64,000 nt of DNA from Halostella pelagica (GTDB lineage: Archaea; Halobacteriota; Halobacteria; Halobacteriales; Natronoarchaeaceae), in the NCBI GenBank assembly GCA_005954745.1, contig CP040678.1, forward strand, positions 1,364,001 through 1,428,000. Direction: 5' to 3'. Made by a program: the position numbers and the translations under genes. The notes beneath the pieces are model-generated. The model had not been told where the DNA came from, searched no databases, and worked only from the letters and a program-made list of their open reading frames with translations. Below, one piece after another: positions 36,168 to 45,047 of the stretch; the stretch's first letter is position 1, and every line of letters starts with the position of its first letter.

Positions 36168-38465
36168 CTACTCTTCCGGACTGAGCCGCGCCAGACGCAT
36201 CGCGTTCCCGGTGACGGCGGTCGTCATGCCGACATCGCCGGCGAGCACCGCAAGCACCAGCGAGACGTAGCCGAGTGGGATGCCGACGGCGAGTATCGCC
36301 TTCACGGCGAGACTCGCCCAGATGTTCTGCCGGATGACGCCGTTGGCGGTTCGAGAGAGGTCGATCAGATAGGGGAGTTTCGAGAGGTCGTCGGCCATCA
36401 GCGCGATGTCCGCCGTCTCGATGGCCGTGTCGGTGCCCGCCGCACCCATCGCGATGCCGACGTCGGCCGCTGCGAGCGCGGGGGCGTCGTTGATGCCGTC
36501 GCCGACCATCGCAACCGTGTCGTACTCCCCGCGGAGGCGCTCGACGGCCTCGACTTTCTCCTCGGGGAGCAGTTCCGCCTCGTAGCGGTCGATGCCGACC
36601 GCGTCGGCGATGGCGCGTGCGGTGCCCTCGTTGTCGCCGGTGAGCATCACCGGTTCGACGTCGACCTCGCGGAGGCGTTCGACCGCCCGCTTCGCGTCCT
36701 CGCGTACGCTGTCGGCCACGGCGATGACGCCTTCGAGCGCGTCCCCGGTGCCGACGAGGATCACCGTCTTCCCCTCGGCCTGAAGTTCTGGGATCGTCTC
36801 GTCCACGAGGTCAAGGCAGCCCTGGCGCTCACACTGACTCCGGGGTTTGCCTACCACCTGTCCCCCGTCAGTTGCGAAATGGACGTGGTCCAGGTCGAAC
36901 CCGAGGTCCTCGAAAAACGCGGGTTTGCCGGCGTAGTGTGTCGTCCCGTCGAGATCGGCGCGGACCCCTTTGCCGGTGATCGCCTCGAAATCAGTCACCT
37001 CGCGCTCGTCGACCGACGCTTCGTCCGCGTGGTCCACGATGGCGTCACTGATGGGGTGTTCGCTCCGGCGCTCGACGCCGCGAGCGCAGGCGAGAACGTC
37101 CTCGGCGTCGTTGTCGCCGAGGGGGACCACGTCCGTGACGGCGAGTTCGCCCGTCGTGAGCGTCCCCGTCTTGTCGAACGCGACGGCGTCGACCTCGCCC
37201 GTCGTCTCGAGGTGGTCGCCGCCCTTGATGAGGACGCCGTTGCGCGCGGCGCTGGTGATGCCGGAGACCACGGAGACGGGCGTCGAGATGACGAACGCGC
37301 AGGGGCAAGCGATGACGAGCAGGGCGATCCCGCGGACCACCCAGTCGACCCAGTACGCGCCCCAGAGCAGCGGCGGGATGGCCGCGGTCAGCACCGCCGC
37401 GGCGGTGACGACCGGCGTGTAGTAGCCGGCGAACCGGTCGACGAACTGCTCGCGTTCGGTCCGGTTCTCCTGTGCCCCCTCGACGAGGTCGATGATCCGG
37501 GCGAGCGTGCTGTCGCTCGACTCGGCGTCGACCCGCAGTTCGAGGTACCCCTGCTGGTTGATCGTTCCGGCGAACACCTCGTCGCCCGGACGCTTGTCCA
37601 CGGGAACGCTCTCGCCGGTGATCGGTGCCTCGTTGATGGCGCTCTCGCCCTCAGTGACGGTGCCGTCGAGCGGCACCTTCTCGCCGGGTTCGACGACAAC
37701 CTCCTCGCCCACCGAGACGGCATCGACCGGGACCTCGTCGAGTTCCCCGTTCCGGCGGACGACTGCCGTCTCCGGCGCGAGCGAGAACAGTTCCTCCAGC
37801 GACCGGCGCGCCCGCGTCACCGAGTAGCGTTCCAGCAGTTCAGCGAGGTTGAACAGCACGGCAAGCGTCGCCGCCTCGACGAACAGGTTCTCTCCGGCGA
37901 CGAACAGTGTCAGTCCCGTCGCGCCGAGGATGGCCGCGGTCATCAGGAAGTCGATGTCGAGACTCAGGTTCCGGGCGGAGTAGTAACCGTTCCGGACGAT
38001 GACCTGCCCGCCGGCCACGATAGCGCCGACGAAAAAGGCGTCCGCGAGGACCCACTCTTGGCCCAGCGCCGTGAACAGTGCGGCGTTCGTCCCCGGAACC
38101 GCCCACTGTACGGCGAGCGCGAGCAGGAGGAAGGCGCCGGCGAGCCCCGTCTTCATCGCCCGCGTGCTTCGCCACACTGAGCCGGGGTCGTCGTCGGTGC
38201 CCTCGGGGCCGCCGGAGGCCACCTCGTAGCCGGCGCTCTCGACGGCGGCGACGACCGCCGCTGGGTCAGCCGGTCCGCCGTAGTCGACACGCACCTTTCC
38301 CGCCGTGGGAACGGTGTCGATGTCAGTGACGCCCTCGACGCCGCTGACGCTTCCCTCTACCTTCGACGCGCAGGAGGGACAGTCCATCTCGGGCACCGAG
38401 AGCGTCAGGGTTCCCTCGTCACCTGACGCGTCGGACGCCTGCGAAGATCCGCTGTGACTCATCAC
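36168..38465 (-). CDS. Heavy-metal P1B-type ATPase, Zn/Cd/Pb exporter type
   Basis: The product is 765 residues. It has an N-terminal HMA domain with MDCPSC (Cys29, Cys32), transmembrane CPC (IACPCAFVISTPVS, Cys387/Cys389), phosphorylation motif DKTGTLT (Asp431), the HP motif (RSEHPISDA) and GDGINDAPALAAAD. The residues after CPC favour the Zn/Cd/Pb (ZntA/CadA) group over copper pumps. Between the nucleotide-binding and phosphorylation parts, a segment with CERQGC (about residues 544-549) may add a metal site. It exports toxic metals. The 231-bp upstream region contains a hairpin. Confidence 0.93.
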   Translation of the reverse strand: MMSHSGSSQASDASGDEGTLTLSVPEMDCPSCASKVEGSVSGVEGVTDIDTVPTAGKVRVDYGGPADPAAVVAAVESAGYEVASGGPEGTDDDPGSVWRSTRAMKTGLAGAFLLLALAVQWAVPGTNAALFTALGQEWVLADAFFVGAIVAGGQVIVRNGYYSARNLSLDIDFLMTAAILGATGLTLFVAGENLFVEAATLAVLFNLAELLERYSVTRARRSLEELFSLAPETAVVRRNGELDEVPVDAVSVGEEVVVEPGEKVPLDGTVTEGESAINEAPITGESVPVDKRPGDEVFAGTINQQGYLELRVDAESSDSTLARIIDLVEGAQENRTEREQFVDRFAGYYTPVVTAAAVLTAAIPPLLWGAYWVDWVVRGIALLVIACPCAFVISTPVSVVSGITSAARNGVLIKGGDHLETTGEVDAVAFDKTGTLTTGELAVTDVVPLGDNDAEDVLACARGVERRSEHPISDAIVDHADEASVDEREVTDFEAITGKGVRADLDGTTHYAGKPAFFEDLGFDLDHVHFATDGGQVVGKPRSQCERQGCLDLVDETIPELQAEGKTVILVGTGDALEGVIAVADSVREDAKRAVERLREVDVEPVMLTGDNEGTARAIADAVGIDRYEAELLPEEKVEAVERLRGEYDTVAMVGDGINDAPALAAADVGIAMGAAGTDTAIETADIALMADDLSKLPYLIDLSRTANGVIRQNIWASLAVKAILAVGIPLGYVSLVLAVLAGDVGMTTAVTGNAMRLARLSPEE

Positions 38466-38579
38466 GTCGAGCTACGAACCGAGTAGTTATTAACTCTACT
38501 GCTATAGATCCGGCTCTATTTCGCATATACTGATAAAGTAGCGACAGTGAATTATTAACCAAGGCTGAAACTAGCGGTG

Positions 38580-38611
38580 GCGTCAGCGTCGCACCGCGGT
38601 GACGCTGATGC
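38580..38611. repeat. Inverted repeat between divergent P-ATPase and DnaJ-like genes
   Basis: GCGTCAGCGTC is followed by ten bases and GACGCTGATGC, an 11-base stem with one mismatch. It lies in the 231-bp divergent interval, about 86 bases before the DnaJ-like start and 115 from the ATPase start. It could be an operator or a structured element. No known regulator can be named. Confidence 0.4.
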
Positions 38612-38662
38612 GACACCTGTTCGAAGACACGACGTTCAGTCAATCGGATACGAACACGTACA

Positions 38663-38673
38663 AAACATATATA
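38663..38673 (+). promoter_or_regulatory. TATA box of the DnaJ/zinc protein gene
   Basis: CATATATACG lies about 25-33 bases before the ATG at 38697, the spacing expected for a haloarchaeal core promoter with a very short or no leader. Confidence 0.5.
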
Positions 38674-38696
38674 CGAGGAGATACCAACCCTACACG

Positions 38697-39389
38697 ATGG
38701 CCGTGACCGACAGACGGGGCTGTGACGGATGCGGTCGAACCCTCCCGCTCGACGACCTGTACTCCGTCACTATGCCCGACGGTCACACTGCAGTCTGTTG
38801 TCCGGAGTGTCGGGAGTACGCCGAGGAGGCGGCCGAAAAGCAGTCCGAACTCGACCAGCGACGCCGGGCCTGCGACGGGTGCGGAACCGAGCACCGGCTC
38901 TCGGCGCTGTCCGATGTGACGCTGTCCGACGGAACGTCAGTACTCTGCTGTGCGGACTGCGAGCGCCACGTTCCCGGACGGGGGGGCGACCGAACCAGTC
39001 GCCCCGGGAGTTCCTCGACCGGCGGATCCGACGCGACGAACGGGAACTCGTCGGGGGCGAACGACGAAACGACCGTCAGCCGGAACAGCTGTGACCAGTG
39101 CCGGGAGTCGTTCACCGTGGAGCTATACCGGGTCGAAACCGTCGACGGACGCACGCAACTGTTCTGCCCGGACTGCAAGGACGAGGGACTCGCCGACGGC
39201 GTGGTCAGGTCTGTCCGAATGCGGCGCTCGGAGGCGTACGCGATGCTCGAAATCACCGGGAACGCCGACGAGGAGGCGATCCGGCAGGCGTATCTGGAAC
39301 GTGTCAAGGCGGCCCATCCGGACCGCGAGGACGGCAGTCGGGCGGAGTTCAAATCCGTCAAACGGGCTTACGACCGGCTCACAGACTGA
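38697..39389 (+). CDS. Zinc-finger protein with C-terminal J domain
   Basis: The product is 230 residues from ATG 38697; the frame opens at 38577, but the TATA box lies inside that extension. Three zinc-ribbon units have CxxC...CxxC spacing (CDGCGRTL..CCPECRE; CDGCGTEH..CCADCE; CDQCRESF..CPDCKD). They precede a short J domain at about 175-230 (EAYAMLEITGNADEEAIRQAYLERVKAAHPDRED) with the HPD tripeptide. J domains stimulate Hsp70 (DnaK) ATPase. Three ribbons before a J domain suggest an adaptor for some client; the details are unknown. Confidence 0.8.
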   Translation: MAVTDRRGCDGCGRTLPLDDLYSVTMPDGHTAVCCPECREYAEEAAEKQSELDQRRRACDGCGTEHRLSALSDVTLSDGTSVLCCADCERHVPGRGGDRTSRPGSSSTGGSDATNGNSSGANDETTVSRNSCDQCRESFTVELYRVETVDGRTQLFCPDCKDEGLADGVVRSVRMRRSEAYAMLEITGNADEEAIRQAYLERVKAAHPDREDGSRAEFKSVKRAYDRLTD

Positions 39390-39398
39390 ACGCCGGCG

Positions 39399-40004
39399 CT
39401 ACGGGCCTTCTCGTTTGAGAAATCCCAGCGTAGCCGGATCGAAGTGATACCGCCCGCTGCACTCTCCGCAGTCGGCGTGGATCGTCCGTCCGTGGTCGTG
39501 GAGCCGCCACAGTTCCCGCTGCTGGTCGGTTATCGGCAGCGTCACCGGATCACCGCACTCCTCGACCGTGCAGTCGAACCGGACGTACCACTTCGGCGTA
39601 TCGAGGGCACCGAGGGGGGTCAGCTCCCCGCGGAGGTTACTCACCAGTCGAAACACCGTCTCGTCCATCTCGTCGTCGTCGAGTTCGACTCCGTCCACGT
39701 CGGCGAGATATCCGCCGAGGTCGTCGTGCCGTTCGTACACCGGCAGGACCGGCACGCCCCGCGCGACGGCGTATCCGACCTCCTGGTTCACCCAGGGGTC
39801 AGTGGCGGCAGACTCCGTCATCACGGCGACGACGATGTCGCTGTCGTCGATCCGACTTTTGAGACCCTCTCTGCTCACCACGCCGCCGAGTTCGTTCGCG
39901 GCGACGTGGACGCCGAACGGGAAGTTCCGGACCGACCTGAACAGCCGTTCGACCGTCTCCGAATCCCCCGGCGCGTGCGAGACGAACACACTCTCGTCAC
40001 CCAT
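39399..40004 (-). CDS. TIR-domain protein with C-terminal zinc ribbon
   Basis: The product is 201 residues. Residues 1-130 resemble a TIR (or SEFIR-like) domain: ESVFVSHAPGD, then SRIDDSDIVVAVMTESAATDPWVNQEVGYAVARGVPVLPVYE, where Glu75 is at the position of the catalytic glutamate in NAD-cleaving TIRs. The C-terminus has Cys145/Cys150 and Cys179/Cys182 (CTVEEC and CGEC), a likely zinc ribbon. TIR proteins act in signalling, NAD hydrolysis and phage defence. No partner defence gene is adjacent. Convergent with the DnaJ-like gene, 9 bp apart. Confidence 0.78.
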   Translation of the reverse strand: MGDESVFVSHAPGDSETVERLFRSVRNFPFGVHVAANELGGVVSREGLKSRIDDSDIVVAVMTESAATDPWVNQEVGYAVARGVPVLPVYERHDDLGGYLADVDGVELDDDEMDETVFRLVSNLRGELTPLGALDTPKWYVRFDCTVEECGDPVTLPITDQQRELWRLHDHGRTIHADCGECSGRYHFDPATLGFLKREGP

Positions 40005-40216
40005 GTCACCTCCCTCTCCCGGTCGGGTCTTAATTGTTTTCAGGTATCATACCTCGACCGCACGACGCGATTAGCCACCGCCGTGAAGCGATCCGGCGAG
40101 CGCCGTTTACGATCCTGTCCGCAGTCTGGTGAGCGTCGTTTCCATGAGATAGCAGGTACGGGGGGACCCCCATACGTTTATGCCGACTCTGATGTTACAG
40201 TGTGATGGGGGGAACG

Positions 40217-40516
40217 ATGCACGATCTAACAGGGTTCCAGCGAGACTTGCTCACGGTAATCGCCGGTCTCGACGACCCACACGGCCTCGCGATCAAGGAA
40301 GAACTAGAGAAGTACTACGAGACGGAGATCCACCACGGTCGATTGTATCCGAACCTCGACACCCTCGTCGACAAGGGGCTCGTCGAGAAAGGGGAACTCG
40401 ACAGGCGCACCAACTACTACGCGCTGACCCAACGCGGGAAACGCGAGATAGAGGCGCGCCGCGAGTGGGAAGAGCAGTATCTCGAAACCGACTCCGAGTC
40501 CGCGACGATAACGTAG
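40217..40516 (+). CDS. PadR-like winged-helix transcription regulator (copy 1)
   Basis: The product is 99 residues starting MHDLTGFQRDLL at 40217; five earlier codons from 40202 are possible. The PadR winged helix is visible: HGLAIKEELEKYYETEIHHGRLYPNLDTLVDKGLVEKG, then YYALTQRGKREIEAR. The haloarchaeal oxidative-stress regulator RosR belongs to the PadR-like group, as I recall. A paralogue sits at 56226. A TATA-like CGTTTATG lies about 35 bases upstream, next to GGGGG-a-CCCCC. Confidence 0.88.
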   Translation: MHDLTGFQRDLLTVIAGLDDPHGLAIKEELEKYYETEIHHGRLYPNLDTLVDKGLVEKGELDRRTNYYALTQRGKREIEARREWEEQYLETDSESATIT

Positions 40517-40583
40517 AGACCATCACAACCGAGGGGAGAGGGCGAACAGTAGATACGAGTTCGTCCCGAACCTACGGGAGACC

Positions 40584-40990
40584 ATGAGCGACTGCCAAGG
40601 GATTTTCGAGAACGACATAGTCGCCAGCGCCGCGGCGGACGCCGGGGTTCGCCGGACCGATTGCGAACGGTGATCGAGCGCCACCAGTCGGGAATGCGCA
40701 ACGTTCCCGGTGTGGACGAACTCGTGTACGAGTGCCGGAAGACGCTGCGGGAGGACTCTCCTGTTCGCTGACAGCGAGGCCTACTACGTCTCCCGACGTA
40801 TCTGGCGTCAGTTCGGGGACACACGACGTGACAGACGCGGAGCTCGAGGCGCTTCTGTCGGTCCACGACGCGACTGTCCGGGCCGCGGTCGATACCGCCG
40901 ACGACGCCGACTTGAATAGCTCGGTCGAGGAGAAACTGGAAGACGACATCGGGATGGTCCTGCGAAAGGAGAACGCTGGGACGCTCACCG
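40584..40990 (+). pseudogene. Broken conserved gene with three frame changes
   Basis: Coding sequence can be followed through three frame changes: MSDCQGIFENDIVASAAADA (from 40584), then VIERHQSGMRNVPGVDELVY (from 40670), then LFADSEAYYV (from 40761), then DVTDAELEALLSVHDATVRA and on to SSVEEKLEDDIGMVLRK (from 40825). Each part has normal haloarchaeal coding composition, so an intact ancestor of about 135 residues is likely. The product family is unknown to me. It directly follows the PadR gene, which may have regulated it. Sequencing error is less likely than decay given three separate shifts. Confidence 0.7.
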
Positions 40991-40995
40991 CGACG

Positions 40996-41349
40996 CTACG
41001 GTTCCTCGATAGTGTCGAGCACTCGCTGGGAGAACTCCGTCTGTGTCATGTCGTCGCCGAGCGCCGCGACCCACTCCGCCTCGGCGCGCCACCGGCCCCG
41101 CCGGTTGCCCTCGTCGTCGGTGACGGTCGCCCTGACGGTGACGGGGTCGGCGTCCTCGCCGCGCACGTCCCACAGCGTCTGGAGGACCTGCCCAACTTGC
41201 CGATGGGGTACGCCGTCTCCGGGGCTGACGGTCTCGTACTCGATCTCGACGCCGTCTGACGTTTCTGCGAAATCCGCGAGGTACGCGCCCACGCCCATCA
41301 GTTTGTCTTCGAGTCGCTCCTCGAACGGACGCTCGGCGGAATCGGACAT
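40996..41349 (-). CDS. Conserved haloarchaeal protein of unknown function
   Basis: This 117-residue soluble, acidic protein starts MSDSAERPFEERLEDKLMGV. The middle (VEIEYETVSPGDGVPHRQVGQVLQTLWDVRG) and C-terminal (GRWRAEAEWVAALGDDMTQTEFSQRVLDTIEEP) parts have regular strand-helix alternation. I have a sense that haloarchaea share this family, but cannot name it. It is convergent with the broken gene at 40584-40990. Confidence 0.7.
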   Translation of the reverse strand: MSDSAERPFEERLEDKLMGVGAYLADFAETSDGVEIEYETVSPGDGVPHRQVGQVLQTLWDVRGEDADPVTVRATVTDDEGNRRGRWRAEAEWVAALGDDMTQTEFSQRVLDTIEEP

Positions 41350-41391
41350 ACGCCGAGTTACGGCCGGGACGTGTTAGGAATAGGGGGTCGC

Positions 41392-42036
41392 TCAGAGCGG
41401 GTCGACCAGATCGGCGAGCGCCGCTGCGGGGTCGTCGGCCTTCGCGACGCCGCTCGCAAGCAAGACGCCGTCCGCTCCGAGTTCGCGCGCGGCGACGAGG
41501 TCCTCGCCGGTGCTGATGCCCGCCCCGCAGTAGACGTCGACGCTCTCGTCGACGGCAGCGGCCGCGTCGACGGCGTCCCGAACGATATCGGGGTCGGCCT
41601 TGCTGACGGGCGTTCCGGTACCGATGAGTTCCGGGGGTTCGACCGCGACGGCGTCCGGACCGAGGGCGGCCGCGGCGGCCACCTGTTCCGCGTTGTTCGC
41701 ACAGACCACGGTGTCGAAGTCCGCCCGCTCCGCGGCGTCGAGTGAGCCGTCGATGTCAGCGAGTTTCAGGCGGTTCTCCGAGTGATTGAGCAGCGTTCCG
41801 GTCGCGCCGGCGTCGGCCGCTGCCTCCGCGAGCGCGCTCCCGGTGTGACTGCCGTGTTCGACGGGACTGACGTGCTGTGCCCATGTCTCGACTCCCGTCT
41901 CGGCGACGGCGGAGAGGTGGGCTGCCTGCGGTGCGATAGCGACGTTAGCGTCCGTGTCGTCGTCGACGTCGGCCGCGGCGCTCGCGACGGCGACTGGGTT
42001 ACACGGGTACGCCTTCAGATTGACGAGAACGAACAT
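41392..42036 (-). CDS. tpiA: Triosephosphate isomerase
   Basis: This glycolytic and gluconeogenic TIM-barrel enzyme interconverts dihydroxyacetone phosphate and glyceraldehyde 3-phosphate. At 214 residues it has the short archaeal form. Signatures: VLVNLKAYP at the start, catalytic His in LLNHSENRL, catalytic Glu in [11 protein letters not shown], and phosphate loop YCGAGIS plus LLASGVAKA. The start at 42036 (MFVLVNLK) is preferred over an in-frame ATG at 42063. Confidence 0.95.
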   Translation of the reverse strand: MFVLVNLKAYPCNPVAVASAAADVDDDTDANVAIAPQAAHLSAVAETGVETWAQHVSPVEHGSHTGSALAEAAADAGATGTLLNHSENRLKLADIDGSLDAAERADFDTVVCANNAEQVAAAAALGPDAVAVEPPELIGTGTPVSKADPDIVRDAVDAAAAVDESVDVYCGAGISTGEDLVAARELGADGVLLASGVAKADDPAAALADLVDPL

Positions 42037-42167
42037 ACCACGAGAGGTGGCCCGGGGCTCCAAATAGATTACGCGAGAGCGACGAGATATCCGGCAAGCA
42101 CCGCGGTCAGTCGTCTCTCGTCACCAGCCGATCCATTCGAAACGGAGAATAACTGGGTTCGGCCCGC

Positions 42168-42716
42168 TCAGTCCTTGCGCTTGACGACGTCGCCGAGCGT
42201 GTACTCGCCGGACGAGGAACCGCCTTCCCACTCGGTGTCTTCGCCGCCGGCACCGCCGCTCAGATTGACGTCGAGGAACCGTTCGAGTTTGGTCTGGACG
42301 TCGTCGCTCGGGAGCGTATCTCCGCGTTCGAGTTTCCGGATGAGACTCGCCTTCTCGTTGAGTTCGTCTGCCAGGTCCGCCTGGGAGAGCCCGTCTTCCT
42401 CGCGGGCACGGCGGATGATCTCGTCGTAATCCTGCGCGAGTTCGTCCATGTCGTCGAACATGTCGGAGCGGTTTCTGGAACCGCCGGACGACGCGGTCGA
42501 ACTTGTCGTGCTGGAGCCGCCGGACGCAGAGCTCGACGTGCTCGACCCGTTCGACGAACCCGTTGAGTATTTCGTCGACGTCTCGTCGGACGACGACTGT
42601 TGCTTGACTTCGGTCCCGAAGTCAGCGCAGTCTCCGCAGACGTCCAGTTCGGCGCCTTCGACTTTCACCTTCTTCGGCGACGATGTCTCGGCGCCGCACA
42701 TCTCGCACTGAACCAT
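42168..42716 (-). CDS. mbf1: Multiprotein bridging factor 1 homologue
   Basis: The product is 182 residues. An N-terminal zinc ribbon (MVQCEMCGAE..VCGDCADFG) is followed by a Ser/Gly/Thr-rich linker (about 45-85) and a Cro/C1-type HTH (YDEIIRRAREEDGLSQADLADELNEKASLIRKLERG). This is the archaeal MBF1 layout, a general transcription/translation-associated protein. A TATA box (TATAAAT at 42741-42747, read on the reverse strand) lies about 28 bases from the ATG at 42716, favouring that start over 42722. Confidence 0.92.
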   Translation of the reverse strand: MVQCEMCGAETSSPKKVKVEGAELDVCGDCADFGTEVKQQSSSDETSTKYSTGSSNGSSTSSSASGGSSTTSSTASSGGSRNRSDMFDDMDELAQDYDEIIRRAREEDGLSQADLADELNEKASLIRKLERGDTLPSDDVQTKLERFLDVNLSGGAGGEDTEWEGGSSSGEYTLGDVVKRKD

Positions 42717-42758
42717 GGTCACAGATTTAGCGCGGCAGGGTATAAATGATGCGCTGGG

Positions 42759-43367
42759 TCAGGAGAGTCGCCCCCAGGCCTCGAAAAAACGCTGCCCCGC
42801 GGTGAGGTGTCCAACGACCGCGAGAAAGGCGAGCAACCAGCCAGCGATAGAGAGCCCGTACGCCGTCGCGTCGACGAAGTAGGCGACGAAGCCGACGGCG
42901 GCGATAATCACGAGCCGGTCGGCGCGGCCGACCAGACCCGCGTACAACCGGTCGAGACCGACCGCTTGCGCCTGCGTTCCGAGGTACGATGTCATGAGGA
43001 CGCCGGTGACGGCGGCGAGACCGAGCGCGTAACGCTCCACCCCCGCCGCGATGCCGGCGATGATCACGATGTCGGCGTACCGGTCGAGGACGTGGTCGAG
43101 GAGGTCGCCGGCCTTCGAATCGACGCCTTGCTCACGGGCCAGCGCGCCGTCGATCACGTCGAACCAGCCGTTCAGCACGACTAGCGTCGACCCCACGACG
43201 TACCAGACGGGGTCGGTGCCGGCGAGGAAGTAGGCGACGCCGGCGGCACCCGCGACGAGACCGGCAACGGCGCTCACGCCGTTCGGAGTGAGCCCGAGGC
43301 GGTCGGCCGCGCTCACCCAAGGGCCGATCAGGCGACTCACGTAGGGACGGAGTTGGTCGAGCGTCAT
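42759..43367 (-). CDS. CDP-alcohol phosphatidyltransferase (archaetidyl-inositol/glycerol phosphate synthase type)
   Basis: The product is 202 residues and is a membrane enzyme of polar lipid synthesis. The catalytic motif DGxxAR is embedded in WFDVIDGALAREQGVDSKAGDLLDHVLDRYAD, matching DxxDGxxAR(x)8-9GxxxDxxxD. About five hydrophobic segments surround it. It transfers an alcohol head group to CDP-archaeol. Which head group (inositol phosphate or glycerol phosphate) is not certain. It overlaps the kinase-like gene upstream by four bases in an operon with hisC. Confidence 0.9.
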   Translation of the reverse strand: MTLDQLRPYVSRLIGPWVSAADRLGLTPNGVSAVAGLVAGAAGVAYFLAGTDPVWYVVGSTLVVLNGWFDVIDGALAREQGVDSKAGDLLDHVLDRYADIVIIAGIAAGVERYALGLAAVTGVLMTSYLGTQAQAVGLDRLYAGLVGRADRLVIIAAVGFVAYFVDATAYGLSIAGWLLAFLAVVGHLTAGQRFFEAWGRLS

Positions 43368-43870
43368 AGGTACTCGATGAAGGAGACGGTTCCCGCGCTC
43401 GGTTCGCGCTCTCCCGCGATGGCGGCCGAGATATCCCGGGCCACCGCGTCCGGATCGCGGTCAGTCGTGTCTATTTCGTACACGCTCTCGGGGCCGTGGG
43501 CGTCGACGGCCTCCGCGAGAATAACGTCGAGCGCCTCGCTTTCGGCGTTCTCCTCGGATTTCGCGTCTGTCTCGCCGCGCTCTCGGAGGCGGCGTTCGAG
43601 CGCTTCGGGATGACAGCGCAACACGACGACGCGGTCCACGTCGAGGTGGTGCGAGAGGTGGGAGTCGAACACGACCTCGTCGCGGTCGCTTACCCGCTCC
43701 GCGACGGAGTCCAGATCCGCGACGACGCTGTCGCGTTCCTCGTCGACCTCGTCATACAGCCCCTCCTCGCGGACGACCTCGTTCAGGTGAACCACGTCGA
43801 GGTCCGCATCGAGGCGGTCCGTGGCGGTGGTCTTGCCCGTTCCGGGCGTCCCGGTCACGGCGACTCTCAT
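43364..43870 (-). CDS. Adenylate-kinase-like P-loop protein (Fap7/AK6-type)
   Basis: This is a 168-residue protein. The start MRVAVTGTPGTGKTT is a Walker A motif; VVHLNEVVREEGLY and VVFDSHLSHHLDVDRVVVLRCHPE follow, as in archaeal AK6/Fap7-type proteins linked to ribosome biogenesis. It overlaps the stop of hisC (ATGA) and the start of the lipid synthase gene, so three genes (hisC, this, lipid synthase) form one operon. The long frame extending upstream to 44734 is a shadow of hisC. Confidence 0.88.
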   Translation of the reverse strand: MRVAVTGTPGTGKTTATDRLDADLDVVHLNEVVREEGLYDEVDEERDSVVADLDSVAERVSDRDEVVFDSHLSHHLDVDRVVVLRCHPEALERRLRERGETDAKSEENAESEALDVILAEAVDAHGPESVYEIDTTDRDPDAVARDISAAIAGEREPSAGTVSFIEYL

Positions 43871-44988
43871 CCGAGAACCTCGTTCAGTTCGGCGACGGCC
43901 GTTCGAGTCTGCTCCCGGTCGCCGCAGGTGATGCGGACCCACTCGGGGAGGCCGTAACTGGACACGTCGCGGACGATGACGCCGCGGCGTTTGAGTTGTT
44001 CGTACACTTCCGTCCCGTCGCCCACGTTCGCGAGGACGAAGTTCCCAGCGCTCGGGAGGACCTGCGCCTCGATGTGCTCCTGCATGTACTCGCGCGCCCA
44101 CGTTGCGGTTTCGAGGGACTGCTCTACGTGGTCGCGGTCGTCCATCGCGGCGAGGCCGGCGCGGCAAGCGACCTCGCTCGCGGCGAACGGCGTATTGACG
44201 CGAGCGTACGCGTCGGCCCACGCCTCGGGAACGACGGCGTAGCCCAGGCGAACGCCGGCGAGGCCGTACGCCTTCGAGAACGTCCGAACGACGGCCACGT
44301 CGTCGCGCGTCTCCCGGGTCTCGGTCGCGTCCGAGAGGCCGGCGGGTTTGCTCGCGTCCCCGCCCACCAGCGAAACTGCGGAGGGAGCGTCGGCGTACTC
44401 GCCGTACGCTTCGTCGACGACGACGAGCGTCTCGTCGCCGGTCTCTCGGGCGACGCGCTCTATCTCGTCGAGGGCCATCACCCGTCCGGTCGGGTTGTGC
44501 GGCGAGTTGACGTAGACGATCCGCTCGCCGTCGTAGGCGTCGAGGACGGCGTCGGCGTCCATCGCGAACCCGTCGTCGGCGGAGAGGGCGTACTCGGTCA
44601 CCTCGCCATGGTGATACCGGGCGCTCATCCCGTAGTAGGAGAACCCGGGGGCCGGCACCAGAACTTCGTCGCCTGGGTCGAGCATCGCGCGAGAGAGGTA
44701 GTCGAGCGCTCCGTCGCCGCCGTTTCCGAGCCATATCTGTTCGTCGGCGACGGACCAGGCGTCCGCGACGGCCGCCGTCAGGTCAGTGTGGGCCGCCGTC
44801 GGGTAGGTGCTGGCGCTGTCGGCCGCCTCGCGAATGGCCTCGCTGGCGGCCGGACTCGGGCCGAGCGGGTTCTCGTTCGATGCGAGCTTTGTGAGGGTGC
44901 CCGGGTCCGCACCGAGTTCGCGAGCGACTTCCTCGATTCCGCGCCCCGCCTCGTACGGGACGTGGTCCGACAGGTCGCGTGGTTGCAT
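43867..44988 (-). CDS. hisC: Histidinol-phosphate aminotransferase
   Basis: The product is 373 residues and is a PLP-dependent class I/II aminotransferase in histidine synthesis. Signatures include KLASNENPLGPSP, NSPHNPTGRVM, DEAYGEYADAP, and the PLP lysine in RTFSKAYGLAGVRLGYAV. The ATG at 44988 (MQPRDLSDHVPYEAGRG) is chosen because it begins conserved sequence; an ATG at 45027 is less likely. First gene of a three-gene operon with tight overlaps. Confidence 0.93.
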   Translation of the reverse strand: MQPRDLSDHVPYEAGRGIEEVARELGADPGTLTKLASNENPLGPSPAASEAIREAADSASTYPTAAHTDLTAAVADAWSVADEQIWLGNGGDGALDYLSRAMLDPGDEVLVPAPGFSYYGMSARYHHGEVTEYALSADDGFAMDADAVLDAYDGERIVYVNSPHNPTGRVMALDEIERVARETGDETLVVVDEAYGEYADAPSAVSLVGGDASKPAGLSDATETRETRDDVAVVRTFSKAYGLAGVRLGYAVVPEAWADAYARVNTPFAASEVACRAGLAAMDDRDHVEQSLETATWAREYMQEHIEAQVLPSAGNFVLANVGDGTEVYEQLKRRGVIVRDVSSYGLPEWVRITCGDREQTRTAVAELNEVLG

Positions 44989-45047
44989 AAACGAGGCAAG
45001 TGCGTGACGGGTCTTAAGGTTGCTCAAGACGGTGCAGAGCCCGGCCG

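Noticed and set aside
36879-38180. 433-codon forward frame opposite the P-type ATPase
   Set aside because: Antisense of the ATPase, with repeated V/R/D codons and no domain.
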